Program-made: the position numbers and the translations under genes
Source of the DNA: Sclerodactyla briareus
Taxonomy: Eukaryota > Echinodermata > Holothuroidea > Dendrochirotida > Sclerodactylidae
Reading direction: 5' to 3'
NCBI GenBank assembly: GCA_026419785.1
Contig: JAODTK010005220.1
Coordinates: forward strand, 310,001-374,000
DNA length: 64,000 nt
The notes under the pieces: generated by a model
The model's input: only the letters and a program-made list of their open reading frames with translations
What the model was told of the DNA's origin: nothing
Databases searched by the model: none
Shown: in pieces, positions 44,780 through 57,244 of the stretch
How positions within the stretch are numbered: the first letter of the stretch is position 1
Layout: every line of letters starts with the position of its first letter

Positions 44780-47700
44780 ATGTTGGGCACAGGCTCAGGC
44801 TGTCCAAATAGGGGGTTGTAATGAACTTGTACAGTAAAATGTGGAAGCATCCATGTAGCCTACCTAGAATTAGGGTCGGAATGACTCCTGAAGTAAAGAC
44901 TGGCTAAAGCCTAGAACACATCATGCAGATGGCAAACTGCAAATTGCCGACTGTGTCCCTCGTTTGACCTTACTCCAGTCTTTTTCGTCAGCCCCCCCCC
45001 TCCCCCAGTGAGAATCAGGTATACCTTTTAAATTTCTTTGTTATACCCGCCTGGCTCAAACGCCATCTCCTTGGGTGTTGAATTGAGGCTCACTACGTGT
45101 CTCATTACTCGATGGGCGGGGGAATGGGAATGATGATGGGTTGCCAATTATGGAAACCCCCTTTGAGCTACAGTAGGTTAAGTTCATAGCCCTCTTTACC
45201 AGGGTTGCCAAATACTCACATTAAGGTATCATAGTGGAGAGTGCACACCCTATGGGGTGGTGACTTCATTTTTCCTTGGTCAACTGGAAAAGCATCGCTG
45301 AAAGTTATTTTTGTCCGTGTTACACTTGAAGGAGTTGAAGACTACAGTGGACTAATGGAGTGGAGAGGGTGGGCGCATGGACCACTTGACCATCCCACCT
45401 CGATCCATACTATATCATGTCTAAAAGTCCCTGCGACAAGGAATCCGCCATGAGACGATAGCTTCTCACCATGTCCTGAATGATCTGAAACTTGAGGAAC
45501 AAGAGTCTGTCCGTACATGTACAGTATGGAACTCTTGGATCATTGGATGGGCTCGTGACTTGTTGTGGGCGTTAGCCATGTGGGATTCACGCTCAATACA
45601 ATTAATGATTCTCATAAATAGGGGGATATGTCAATGTTTCCCGGATTCGATGTTCCCGGGTTTCGATGTTCCCCAGGGTCGATTTCCCACGGTCTTATGT
45701 TTGCAGGTGATTTCCGTTTCCTTATATTTCACACGGTACACTATGGCACATACTGTAGTCCACAAGTCGTTGCAACAGCGCATGCCAATTAAAACATATT
45801 TTGAATCCAATTTGTTAGAGCCTTCGCACAGGTTTACCATTAAAGTTCCCACTATTCTCACAAATGTTCCATACATGGTTTGTCAATATTCCTTGCACTT
45901 GTAGGCCTAAACAGTAAGGCTCATGTGCACCCCCTCCACCCTGACCAGGTGTGTAATCGTCAAGAGTGTGATGGTGGGTCAATACACTTTCTGTACATTG
46001 ACCCGTAGGTCTTTTAGTCACAGTTCCTGGAGAAGACCCATATAGTCCAGCTTTTCTATATTTTTCACATAATCAGAACAAAATGAAGCACCCCAGAGAC
46101 TCACCATTCGGAGAAAGTTATCAACATGCACTTCAAATTGGACAAGGACCCAGACCTGACGACCATGTCCCAGGTTACTTGGGATGTGCATCATGCAGTT
46201 GACAGGTTCAAGTGAGAACTAAGACTCCTTTGAAAGAACTAAGACCCAATGGTTCAAGTAGCTCCGCCCGACAAATGCAATTATATGTCAGGAACTGGTA
46301 ATATGTGTTATTGGACTGTCAGAGTTTCCGTTAGGTCTGATAATGCCAAGGTCCGGACTCGCAGTCACAAAAGCCAAGAGCCCGGCAACTTTCAAGAGTC
46401 CCAAACATTTTTTTGGAGAGTCCCACTTGGAACCATTATTTTCATGCAAAATAGGAAAGAGCCACTGTAAGACTCGCCTACATTAATCTGCAAAAAGCTA
46501 ATTAGTTACAATGTTCATATTATCACACGAGATTCGTGCTTATTCCTGTCACTATTATTTACGCTATGTATCAGCTTACTCTCATAAGGTGGGAACATTA
46601 AAAAAGGAAGATGTTTACAAATACATCTCTAGGCTCGATCTATGTGCTTCAATACATAAGTCATTACATCGGAAGGTCGGAACATTGGAGTGCCAACGAG
46701 TATGGGGGTGCTAACCGCAAAATCCACATACCCATAATCCCGCAGCTGGGAGTCGCCACATACGTGCAAACCCCTCTTTCTCCCGCTAATCATGACTGTG
46801 CCCTACCCCATTACCCTGTTTTCATTTACACAGGTATGCAAGACCTACATTGTTTCGGCTTTACTAAAATGACTGAAAACTATCAATCCAAACACATTCA
46901 TAGTAAAAACTTTCCGTCAATCCAAGTGTTCAAACGATCATCGGTATCGCATCATCGAATCGTGAAAATGCTCCTCGTTTTCCGATCACGAGATACCGAA
47001 TACCCATAACATATGGGGGGCAGAAATAATCCCACATTTACCTCTCAAAATTATAACACTGTACGCATACACACCTTCAAATATACTCACAGGTTGAAGC
47101 AAAAATTGTTTGCACTTCATCCATGAGGTTGGCACCCCCCCCCCCGCCCTTCCTCTGATAAATGAAACTCACGAAACGATTGTTCATTCCACTGTAACAT
47201 AACTGTTATATGCTGTGGCATTGCGCCAGCGCTATACATGAGACATACTCAAACTACGAATAGCCGTATGCTACCGCATACCATTGCCTCGATATGGCAT
47301 CAATGCCAAAGCAGACACGGCCTGGAATTTGGTTATGAAGGTCCGGACCAGTCCCAGTCATGGACTCAAGTCCTCCAGCACTGGTAAATACTATAGCCTA
47401 TAGCTAAGCTAGGCGCTCCAATTTTCAAGTTAATTTTAAACACCACATAATTTATATTTATATTACTTTTACTCTTTGTAGCCTACTGTCCTGAATGTGG
47501 TTACTGTTAATTAGAAATAGACTGATTCCATTGTGTAATTAATATGATTTTGATATACTAGTCAGTTGTAGGGAGTGTATCATAACTTAAGTCGGCTAGT
47601 AATAGTATCATGAGTCGGTCCCATTGCCATAGACATAAAGCCTTAGGCCTGGCCTAGGCCTAGGCTTTATAACGTGAGAGTGAATTGTTTGACAGTTTGA

Positions 47701-48300
47701 GTTAGGTGACTGACTAATGGTCGTGTCAGTATAATTGTAATTTGGGCTCGAATTTCAGCAATTTGTATTGAACTTACAATATTATCACATTTACTTTTAC
47801 ACTTTTCCCAAGATAGGTAGGCATACTTACTTGGTAACTAAGTACTGTGCTACTACTAGTAGTAGAGTACTAGGCCCTCGTACTACAGTAACTATTAACA
47901 TTAATAACCCAGTGTAATGTAAACTGTAAGGCTAACCGAAGCAATAGTGATAAGCTGTTTCGCACAATGACAACAAAGAGGAAAATATAATACCAATTTA
48001 ACCCCTAACGCAGCAGACGCCTTCCTCTTTATAACTCTGGTCGTACATGATGAAATAAAAGGAAGGGTTAGATCGTGTTCAATTTTTCAGACAGTTGACC
48101 TTCCCGAACCAATCGAACTTTCCCCAACATTCGATGATAAGCAAGTTTCGACATTTTTTCACGTGCACACCGGCTGAGCACAGCCACTGATCTATAGACC
48201 TGAAAGAGACTAGACTAATTGTGGTATACACACCTCAGCTGATATTTTTTACAGGATGCATCCGCACCGGCCATTTTGTTTCCGTTAGTGCTTTCATAGG
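44780..48300. other. Unassigned non-coding DNA
   Basis: No exon is recognised. Small structures: an ATGTTCCCGG-type tandem run at 45630-45690, a GTCGGAACAT motif near 46675 shared with the 42.3-kb foldback structure, a 35-bp near-perfect palindrome around AGGCCTGGCCTAGGCCT at 47636-47671, and CTACTACTAGTAGTAG at about 47850. Confidence 0.4.
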
Positions 48301-48429
48301 ACAGTAGGATCATCATCACAGTTCGGTCTTGCATATTCCCTATTCCCCGCTATCCCCGGTCTGTTGTGATCCAGTGGGTTTGCGCATGTGTTTGGTTCTA
48401 TTCCCCTGGAGTTTTCGGGAAGTTGTCAC

Positions 48430-48715
48430 GTCGCCGGTTCGGCCTGTGCCAGCGAGCCAGCCAGTCCCACCTCTGGGCCCTCCAGGTTCCCCTAGAGCGT
48501 GGTCGGATCCTGGAGTTCACATGATCATCAGTGTCCTTTGGAATGTGGACTTGAAATAGCGATTCCCTATATATGAGCAGGTTGGGAATGTTTACACCCC
48601 AGCCTCGATATCTGATCATAATAGAAAGGGTTTTGGAGTTGCCTGGTGTCGGGGCATATCCACGACAGGGGTTCCCTGCTGGTGATTCCTTGATTGTTTT
48701 CCTGAACCCGTACTC
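48430..48715. repeat. Dispersed repeat family R1, copy 3
   Basis: It aligns with the copies at 13440 and 18770 through CTCCAGGTTCC, GCGTGGTCGGATCCTGGAG, GAGCAGGTTGGGAATG, CTCGATATCTGATC, CCTGGTGTCGGGGCATATCC and GTGATTCCTTGATT. It is the most diverged of the three. Confidence 0.5.
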
Positions 48716-48719
48716 CCGT

Positions 48720-50635
48720 ATGAATCACATCGAATAAAATAGTTACGTGCTTATTCGTCCAGCACATTCTTTTGTGAAGTGGCTTTGGGAGCATTTCAGT
48801 ATCATAATTATCCTACAAAACATTCCTTATCCATATAGAACCCAAAAAAAGAAAAAGCTCCTGGCCAACGTTTGTCAGCTAAGATTTTCCCGGCCTTCAA
48901 ATACCTGAGGAAACTGGACCCTCAGGCATAAGTTGCATACCATGTTGCATATGTTGCATGCATACCTCGTTTTAATAAAAACCCCCCCCCCCCCACTCCC
49001 CACCACAAATCCACTATGATCGTTTTTGGACAATTTGTGAAAAATGACTTCATGATAACCGTATAGCTTTCTCCGCATGTTCGTTTTTTCACGAGGCTTG
49101 TTTTCAAGTTTTTTTTACAACACCTCCTGGTGCTGTTTTTTTTTTCATAGAACAACAGGGTGCAAACCTCACGTTGTAGTTATTCTTCTAGTTGCCTTTG
49201 ATATCTTTGGTAATCAGTAGTAGTTGCTGTGTCCCGCGCGTAGGCGGTTTCAAAGAACTAATTACGTTCCAGGCCAGTCCGTGGTGGTCTTTTGGAGCGG
49301 GTAGACCAGTGCTGCTGCTCTTTTTTTTATCACTGGCATCATAAACCTTCTGCGCAACCACCAATTAGATCCTTCTCTAACGGTCGCAGCTCGCAACCAG
49401 GTGTCCAGATCCCCGTAGCAAAGTTGTAATTGAAGCTATTGAAACAATTCACCGGTGAAACCGTGCATAATGTTCTATTGCCTGTGGGGGATATGTATCC
49501 ATGTTTAAATCCTGTTTTCCTATACATACTCAAATGGAATAAAAATACTGGAGTGTCATCACCAAAGTGCACACTAAAGGCGGGTACCGTTGTTCATCAT
49601 TGAGTGACTTTTCTTTCTTCAGGTGTTCAGGGAAAATTGGCGCTGTGTTGATTCCCGCCAATCAGCTGATCATGCATTCCGCAGTGCTGACATTTAATAT
49701 TTTATTTTTAATACCAGCTATTTTTCCTGTACCAGGTAACCTTCATCATTAAATATATTAATTGCCTGGTCCGGTCGGAAAACTTATACAATATTTGTCG
49801 AGACGTCGACTAGAAATTCGAGGGCATCTGGTTATCGTAGTTTTTTTTAGTGACGTAGAAAAAATCCCATTGGCTGTTGCACTATGATTAATCGTTGATG
49901 AGCACTAGTAAACGTCCAACGCAATTTTTAATAACGGCACTATGAACGTCACCCTTAAGTGGAATTGACAAGTTGGCGACTGAGCAGCTATAGTACTAGG
50001 CTACGCTAATACTTCGTTCGTTATCGAATAAACTTGGGTCGGGACGGGTGAGTTCCCAACTCATAGGTGACCCCCATACTTTTGCCAACATAAAACGTTG
50101 CTATTCAAACCGTCTTTTTCAATAACCCTGATCATCGGCGTCAACAGTTTGTGTGACGTATTAAGGGGAGGGCTGCTTCCCACTATTTTGACAATGTTCA
50201 TTTCAAATTGTATTTCGCGAAGTATCCCCTCACCCCCACCTCCCTCAAGAAAATGGTGTACGCTCATTGGGCACTGGGTCTCCGTCGGATATAACAAATA
50301 AGGCTACATTAGTAAATTCGCTATCATTTGGGGGGGCCGGTACTCAAACTGAGGTTGGTGTGTCAGGAGAATTTGGTTGGGGTGCATTAGTTCGGAGAAA
50401 AATATTAATTCTGCAGGGAACTTAAGTGATCGCCGACCCGGTGTAGAGCCTGTGGAGAGGTCTGGTTGTGGTCTATGTGCCTCTCACCCTCTGGAATTTT
50501 TTTCATAACAATAATAACACGAAGGATAATCAGGAGTCCCAAACAGCAGTCCGGTGCTGCAATCTGGCAATAAGGGACCCACGGAACGCTATCGAAGTGG
50601 CCTCTGCAGACTTTGGTTTTAACAGCCCTCAAGGT
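48720..50635. other. Unassigned non-coding DNA
   Basis: No gene or repeat family is recognised. C and T runs occur at 48982-48995, 49110-49145 and 49321-49330. Confidence 0.4.
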
Positions 50636-50639
50636 GACA

Positions 50640-51452
50640 GCCCGATGTCATAAGGCCTTTTATTCATAAGGGCCTTTTGTTCATAGCCCTGTTTATTCAA
50701 AATCATAATGCCGAAAGGTTCTTTATTCATAAGTCCGATATTCATCTCCACAACAGAATGTCCGATATTCTAAAGTAAAAACGGTCCGTTAATTCAAACC
50801 GTGAGAAAGGTCCTATCATAATAGGAAAAAGGGTCCTTTATTCATAAGAGGAAAGAAGGTCCGTTATTCATAATGCGAGAAAAGGTCCGATATTCATACT
50901 GGAAAAAAGGTCCGATATTCATATAGGAAAAAGGGTCCGTATTCATAATAGGAAAACAACAACCGGTCCGTGGATCTGCTAGGGATTGCAGCTGACAAAA
51001 GGTTACAGTTTTAGGGTTTGTAGTCCTTGCCGGACCCTTCGCATATGTAGAATCAATTTCTGCTTGGCAAGTTAATTCAGTGAAAAGAAACACATTATGA
51101 ATTATGGACCTTTTTTTCGCAATTATGAATAACGGACCTCTTTTGCTATTATGACTAACGGACCCTTTTCAAACCATTATGATGATCGGACCTTTTTTAC
51201 TATTATGACTAACGGACCTCTGTGCTCGTTATGAATAACAGACTCCTTTGTTGATATTATGAAAAACGGGCCTTTTTTGGTCATTATGACTATCGGACCT
51301 TATGGACAAAACCTCTTTTTTATTATGAATATTGGAATCTTTTTGGTCTTATGAAATAGTACGGACCCTTTTTCCCCGAAATTTAGCACGTCATGATAAC
51401 GGGCCTTATGAAACAAAGGCCTTATGAGATAAAAGCCTTATGAACATCGGGC
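50640..51452. mobile_element. Foldback element with tandem sub-repeat arms
   Basis: The left end GCCCGATGTCATAAGG (50640-50655) matches the inverted right end CCTTATGAACATCGGGC (51436-51452) apart from one missing T. Each arm is a degenerate tandem array: left (50640-50965) AAGGTCCGATATTCATAATA-type units of 25-35 bases; right (51105-51452) the complement, TATTATGAATAACGGACCTT. A unique 140-base centre separates them. The terminal modules of both arms switch to AAGGCCTTTTATTCATAAGG-type units, also mirrored. There is no transposase frame. Long arms made of tandem short repeats around a small centre are the hallmark of foldback/TU-type elements; target duplications were not identified. Confidence 0.85.
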
Positions 51453-51769
51453 GTTCCCCGTCCTCAAGACGGCGCACAGACCAGTTTAGGCGGTCCAAAT
51501 GTCCAAAACAGAATAAGCGGGGTTGAAGCCCCGTCCACCCCCCCCCCCCCCGTGTTTAGGTTTAAACACTAGTTGCGTCCGGTAATACTACTATACGACT
51601 ACTATAATGGTAGTTAATATACGGTTGTTCTGATATGCGCATAATATACACACTAAAAGTGGGAATAGGTGGCATGATGATTTGAAACCAACGGCACCCG
51701 CCCTGCCCGCTCCACCGCGTGCATGGAAACGGGTCACCCACCCGCCCCGCCCGCTTTGCATGGAAACAC

Positions 51770-51990
51770 TGCTTTAGAGGCGCAATTACTGAGATACATA
51801 CCCCCCCCCCCATACTTTCAACATTAACATCCGAAAACATGGATGAATTAGTTACGTTTTCAAATAGTGGTGAACGTTTGAAAATAAGCTTTACGATCGT
51901 TTTGCTATGAGGGGGGGGGTGGGATTTGACCGATCAAGTTATCCCCTAGCTGTTTTGTGGTGAGCGTGCGCACTTAGATACTACAAACTG
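51770..51990 (+). repeat. W-repeat, copy 4 (fragment)
   Basis: CATACTTTCAACATTAACATCCG then AACATGGATGAATTAGTTAC and GTTTTCAAATAGTGG match the end of the family at 42930-42990 and 16480-16510 (ATGGAATGAATTGGTTCG). The GC-rich flank with GGGGGGGGG-TGGGATTTGACC follows the coding-like end. Confidence 0.55.
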
Positions 51991-51999
51991 TCGCTATCC

Positions 52000-52690
52000 T
52001 TTCCATTTGAGACGATGTGATGCACTACAGAATAACGACGTGATTGCGCACTACAGAAATAGACATAATTCATCGGTGTAGAATTCACTGTCGATCACCA
52101 GTCACAGCCGATGATAAGTCTTCGGCGTCGAGGTATGTCGGTCGAGGTGTTCTTTCAGGTGACATGTGTTTTTTTTAACGTTTATCTTTTTCCTTGCAAA
52201 TGCTAAATCTAGATGGTCAACAAACAATGTTATGCGCTAGTCCGACTTTTCAACTTCACACGGAAAAGAGGAAGGCTAATGAGACGGGTATTAAACATAA
52301 TCATGATAATCATCCCATGTTTGGTACATTCGTGACTCATGTGATGGCGGGATGGTAATCAAGGAGAATTCTGGTCAGTTTACATGAGTGATGTATGACT
52401 AATGAACCCTCTATTAAAGCACCTATGTTATGGGGCTTGCTGACTGGCCGGTGTCCAGCTAGTATTCCGCTCTCATACGATACTCCTACTTGTAAATAAG
52501 ACAAAACCAGTTGATGTTAGGTTCAAAGAACTCATAGTCTGCATCACAAGTAGAACTAGAAATCTGCTAGCGGGTGAACCGCCGACATGTATATCCCCGC
52601 AGAAATGGTGACTTCGAAATGCCCTACTTGTTGTTCAAGGCCAACTGTAGTTCATTCTCAAGTTTCGTTCAAATCCGCGAAGTTAGAAAA
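52000..52690. other. Unassigned non-coding DNA
   Basis: Nothing recognisable lies between the W-repeat fragment and the AAACGTTTT cluster. Confidence 0.4.
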
Positions 52691-52699
52691 AATCTTGAA

Positions 52700-53345
52700 T
52701 AAAACGCAAATTTGACCTCTGGTGACTTGAAATTACCGTCATGTTTTTCGGGACCAACTTTTGCCCCCACTCACCAGTTTCATGTAAATCATGCAGACGA
52801 ACTGTATTTTCGCAAAAAACGACAAAGTTTCCAGCAAACACGAAACGTTTTCGAAACATGTTTCTTATATGTTTTTGAAAACGTTTATGTTGGAGTAACA
52901 CGAATGTTACGGAAACGTTTCCATACCATCCCAAAAATGTTTTGGGAAAATATTCTAGAAACATTTCAATTTTACTTAAAATTTAGGAGTTACAGCAAAC
53001 CTAGGGAACAAACGATAATATAATATACTTCGACAACACCAACATAACTTAAATCCGTTTTGGCGCGAATCTTTCGCCACCAAAAACCTTTTTAAAACAC
53101 TTTCAGAAACTTTTGGAATGTTGCCAAAACGTTTCTTCAAAACGCTTTGTGAAACGTTCTGGGAACTTCTCATAACCTTCGTGTTACTCAACAAAAAACG
53201 TTTTCGAAACAATCAGCGAAAATGTTAAAAATGTTTTTAAAACGTTTTTGTGTTTGTAGGTTGACCTCCGGTGACCCTGGAATCACTGTCATGCTTTTCT
53301 GGACATTTTTTGTCCCCACCCACCAAGTTTTATGTAAATCGGACA
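52700..53345. repeat. Direct repeats framing an AAACGTTTT cluster
   Basis: Two copies of a roughly 95-bp block, TTGACCTC(T/C)GGTGAC...GTCATG.TTTTC.GGAC...CCCCAC.CACCA..TTT.ATGTAAATC, lie at about 52708-52800 and 53252-53345. Between them are many degenerate units with AAACGTTTT, GAAACATTT and TTTCGAAAC, a self-complementary core. The layout suggests a long tandem period of about 545 bases with an internally repetitive middle. Confidence 0.7.
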
Positions 53346-53559
53346 ACCTGTTTTTTTTTTCGTTCAAAACCTGCATAAACAGAGGGCAGCAAACATGCAG
53401 TGACCCCCATTTCGAACTCATCCAGATTTTGCTAGGACGGACTGTTACCAAGTTTTCAGATCGATCGATAAAGCGTTAAAGAGTTATTGCGCTAACGCCT
53501 GAAGTTTCCGGCGGCGGCAGCGGCGGAGACGGCGGCTACACCCCAAACAATGATATCCC

Positions 53560-54700
53560 CGAACACTTACAGTGTTGTGAGGATATAATAAACAGGAGTG
53601 GTTCGAACATCATATGCCTATCTGACAAACTTAACTCAAATCTCGGATGCAGTTACCGGAGTGCAATTCACTCATTAAAGGCTGTCATGGATCAGTATTT
53701 GCACAAATTTGGTATCCCGGTTTTCGGTCAGCTGGCTGCTTAAGTTATTTGAGCAACCGAATAGGAAATATCCCAATATGACCCCACATTCACTTGAATA
53801 TTTTGATGATTGATCTGATAGTATTAAGGGAAGATCTCTTGGAGTTTTCTTATATAATTATTCTTAAATCTTCAGGCACTAACCAGCCCGATAAATAAAA
53901 ACCCACCCCCTAACTGTACAGAAGTAGCTGTGCAACGCAATGCCCTCGCGTAAGACAGGTACCACTTTTACGTTCGAAAAAAAATATATGTCTTACATTG
54001 GAAATGAAGGTACAGTATTATTCCAATTTAGGTAATATTTGGTCGAAGTTCACTAATAAGCTTTGGAACATATTTGTGAATTGTTTTTCTGGTAAACATC
54101 AGGATTGACCTCAAATCTCGAAAAGAAGAACTGCTCGATTGCGCAATATTTTTAGAGTTCGTATTTGGTAGAGGAATCATACCCTTCGTGGTATTCAAGT
54201 AAATATAGCATTTCAGTGTGTTGATCTGTGTGTTCTCCTATATGATCTCTGGACTCTGCCTTACAGGGGTCAACTAAGTTAGTTATCGGTACTTGCGTTA
54301 CTTCGTTTATTCATCCATGACCACCATTTAACTTGTATTATCTGGATTCCTATCAGTGTCATCATTTACTTTTTGTAACAATACCTCAGATACCGTGTCT
54401 CATGCTACTGATGGCTGTATGCGTTTCCGCAGCTGTTCCTCGACATGACAGAATTGTGTCAAGATTGAAATGAAATCCGAACGAAACATCCTGATGTGTC
54501 AATTCATAACACCATTAGCCTATATGTTTGGCGCCCTCCAACATGTTAATTTCAATCAATTGCATTGAGCGTCGGAAACCGGACTTGCTGAGTGTGATCA
54601 CGTGTCTATATAAATAATTTTTGATTCCTTCCGAATGCAAAAGGAATCTATGCACAGTCCACGCACCGTGCGGTAGTTGTTGTGTGTGCATCTGTGTGAC
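53560..54700. other. Unassigned non-coding DNA
   Basis: No gene or repeat family is recognised in this AT-rich interval. Confidence 0.4.
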
Positions 54701-54708
54701 ACCCCTTG

Positions 54709-54990
54709 TCAGCACGATATCTCAAGAACGCAAGCACGTATGAATGAAGTTCAAATTAAGTATGTGGTTGGACATATAGAGAGGATGACCCCCAAGGTTT
54801 TTTGGAGCCAGTTCAAGGTCATTCAAGGTCACGAGAGGCACACTTAGAAAACTTATCAGCACGATATCTAACGAACGCAAGCATGTATCAAGTTCAAATT
54901 AGGTATGTGGGTTGCACGTATGGTGAGGATGAACCCTATTGTATTTGGTGTTAGGTCAAGGTCATTTGAGGTCACCATAGGAAATCCCGG
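54709..54990. repeat. 149-bp tandem duplication
   Basis: Two units start TCAGCACGATATCTCAAGAA (54709) and ATCAGCACGATATCTAACGA (54858) and share CGCAAGCA.GTAT, AAGTTCAAATTA.GTATGTGG, GAGGATGA.CCC and TCAAGGTCATT..AGGTCA. Runs of AAGGTCA half-sites recur in each unit. Confidence 0.85.
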
Positions 54991-54994
54991 TATA

Positions 54995-55330
54995 TTTTGG
55001 AACGAAACATTGTAGGGGATGTCGTAATGGAAAGTTTTGTTCGTTGGGCGAACTACATCTGGGGACCTACTTTTGACGTCATTTTTACTTTTGAGCCTTC
55101 GTTTAGACGCTTTCGAAATTGAGAGCTAATTTTTTGTGATGACCAGATCGACTTGTTTGAGACCAACCATCAATGTAATACAACACTCTTATCACGAGCT
55201 ATCCTCATGTGTGAAAGGTCAAGACAACCTAAAACACTGGAATGTTGTTAAATTCGACGTTTGACATTGACAGCTTGGCAACAAAACATTTTAGAGGGAT
55301 GTTGTAATGGAAAGTTTTGTTCGTGTTGGC
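54995..55330. repeat. Second direct duplication, about 245 bp apart
   Basis: GGGGATGTCGTAATGGAAAG TTTTGTTCGT at about 55016 recurs as GGGATGTTGTAATGGAAAGT at about 55296 with further matches on either side (CAAAACATT, GTAGTTCC/ACTACATC). It directly follows the 149-bp duplication. Confidence 0.7.
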
Positions 55331-55339
55331 GTGTATGTA

Positions 55340-57230
55340 GTTCCATTATGTATGGGAGCCTGCATGTCGTTTGAACTTATGAATATATTTCATGTGGCCA
55401 CCTTGCCACTCAGCAAATTTAAGTGCTTGTGTCAGGATAAAAAAAAACCTTCAGATGCCACCCAAGTGAAAGTGTGTAGATATTACTGTGATTACACCTG
55501 TAGGACTCCCAATGGTCCACCTTTTCATTATACACACAATTTCCCTGGACAGACTGATATTGTCTTGTGGCACTGCAGTAATGAGCGTAATATCCTCACC
55601 CATCACTGGTCAGTCTCACGGGCACACCTATAAACTTACAATGTTTACTTGTGTATTAAGCTCTCATTGTAGCCATGCATACACTAACTCCCAGTGGCCT
55701 ATGACAAATTTTGATGATTTATTTATGGGCATTCTCAAAAAAGTAGGTCAATCTAAAGTTAATTTAGAAGAGTACCACCAGTAGAGTAGTGTATATGGCA
55801 CAGGAGAGGGTGGAGGGACCCCCTGACAGGTTTCACTGGGAAGAAAAGCCTGAATACAGGGAGGTAGGTGCAGGCAGCAAGAACATCCTGTTTGATACTG
55901 TTCCAAAAAATAAGCGGTACATGTAAGACCCACTCACCGCGGGTGACCCAGAACACAAACTGAAATGGAACCCAGCCCAACCGGGAACAGTACCACTACC
56001 TACCCCCCCCCCCATCAGGCCATCACGACAGGTCTCTGCACACAATTGCGGACAATTGAGTTTGAGCTGAGTTGGGCTTACAGCAGTAGATGAAAGTCTC
56101 TCTAAAGGCCTCAGCGAATTTAGCATTTAGATGTCTCCCAAACCTTGTTTCGTTAAGAAAAAAAATCAACAATAATAGACAAGCCACCACAGTCTTTTTA
56201 ACTCTGGTCAATGACAGAATTACCCGTACTTACCTAGGCCCGTCTAAAAAAAAAACGGTTGTCATCGTGGAAACCACTAATCAACCAATACTGGCATAAC
56301 TGGCTCTGCTTGTTGCCTCTACGCACTTCTACTCTACTACTACTGCCCGCTGTTGTTGTTGGTCAGGTCAAAGCTTATTTGAGGACAACAGAGTGAGATC
56401 GATTTCTGAAATAGAAATCAACCTACAAGTCTAAGTTTTGGAAATAACAGCACTGAACGAATTTAATAACACTCGCTACGAATACACTCAATTGCAAAAC
56501 AATCTTCAAGTGGTAATTCCGTAGCCTTGATGGAGAGTAATTTCCTTTCTCAATGGCGTGGTCGTTCAGTGAGTTGTCCTGAATTAGACTGAGTGGATTC
56601 AGCAATACCAAGTAATGTTTTCAAAATATTATCAGCATTAGTGCATCCACCAGTTTTCCTTTAAATAAGGAATAAAAGAGCCAGGCTGTTCCGCCAATAA
56701 CTAATGAGACTTGATTGGTTCTCAACAAACTGTATACCTTTACTGTGGGCTAGGATTCCATTGTTTCGGGTCCGGTCCGCCACGCAGAAATCAAGTTCAT
56801 GTGAGCTGAGATGGGGCCAGTGTCGGAACAACCCTCATCCAAATAAAATGACTGCTTGGGAGCCGTATAATACATCTTTCCACTGCTTTCACTCTTCTGG
56901 CCTATATGAGTTTCATCAAGGATCTGTGTACCAGCTTGAAGTAGCACCACCCAAGGTACGTTATGACATGATCAGGGAAAATATATGCCACTTTGAAGGA
57001 GGAGATACATTTTTAAAATGTTTGCACAATAAGGCCTATTGTTCCCTTTAATGACCTTTGACCTTGCCTTTTCTAGTCAAATATTTCCAGTGGTCGATGA
57101 CATTATGTCCAGTTTGGTCAACATCCGTCAAAGACTGAGCAAACAACGGGCCAAAAGAGGCGAATGTGACGGAAAGGATAGATTGACATAGCGGATCACA
57201 ATAGCTCACCCAGCCATAGCGCTTTAAGAA
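55340..57230. other. Unassigned non-coding DNA
   Basis: An open stretch at 56704-57051 (plus) overlaps another at 56750-56950 (minus, containing KMYYTAPKQSFYLDEG). Neither has clear splice borders or a recognised product, so I do not call a gene. Confidence 0.35.
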
Positions 57231-57244
57231 AGCCCTAACCCTAA

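Noticed and set aside
55307-55633. 108-codon plus-strand frame with several Cys and His
   Set aside because: It begins inside a duplicated repeat block, the Cys/His spacing fits no finger I know, and there are no splice borders.
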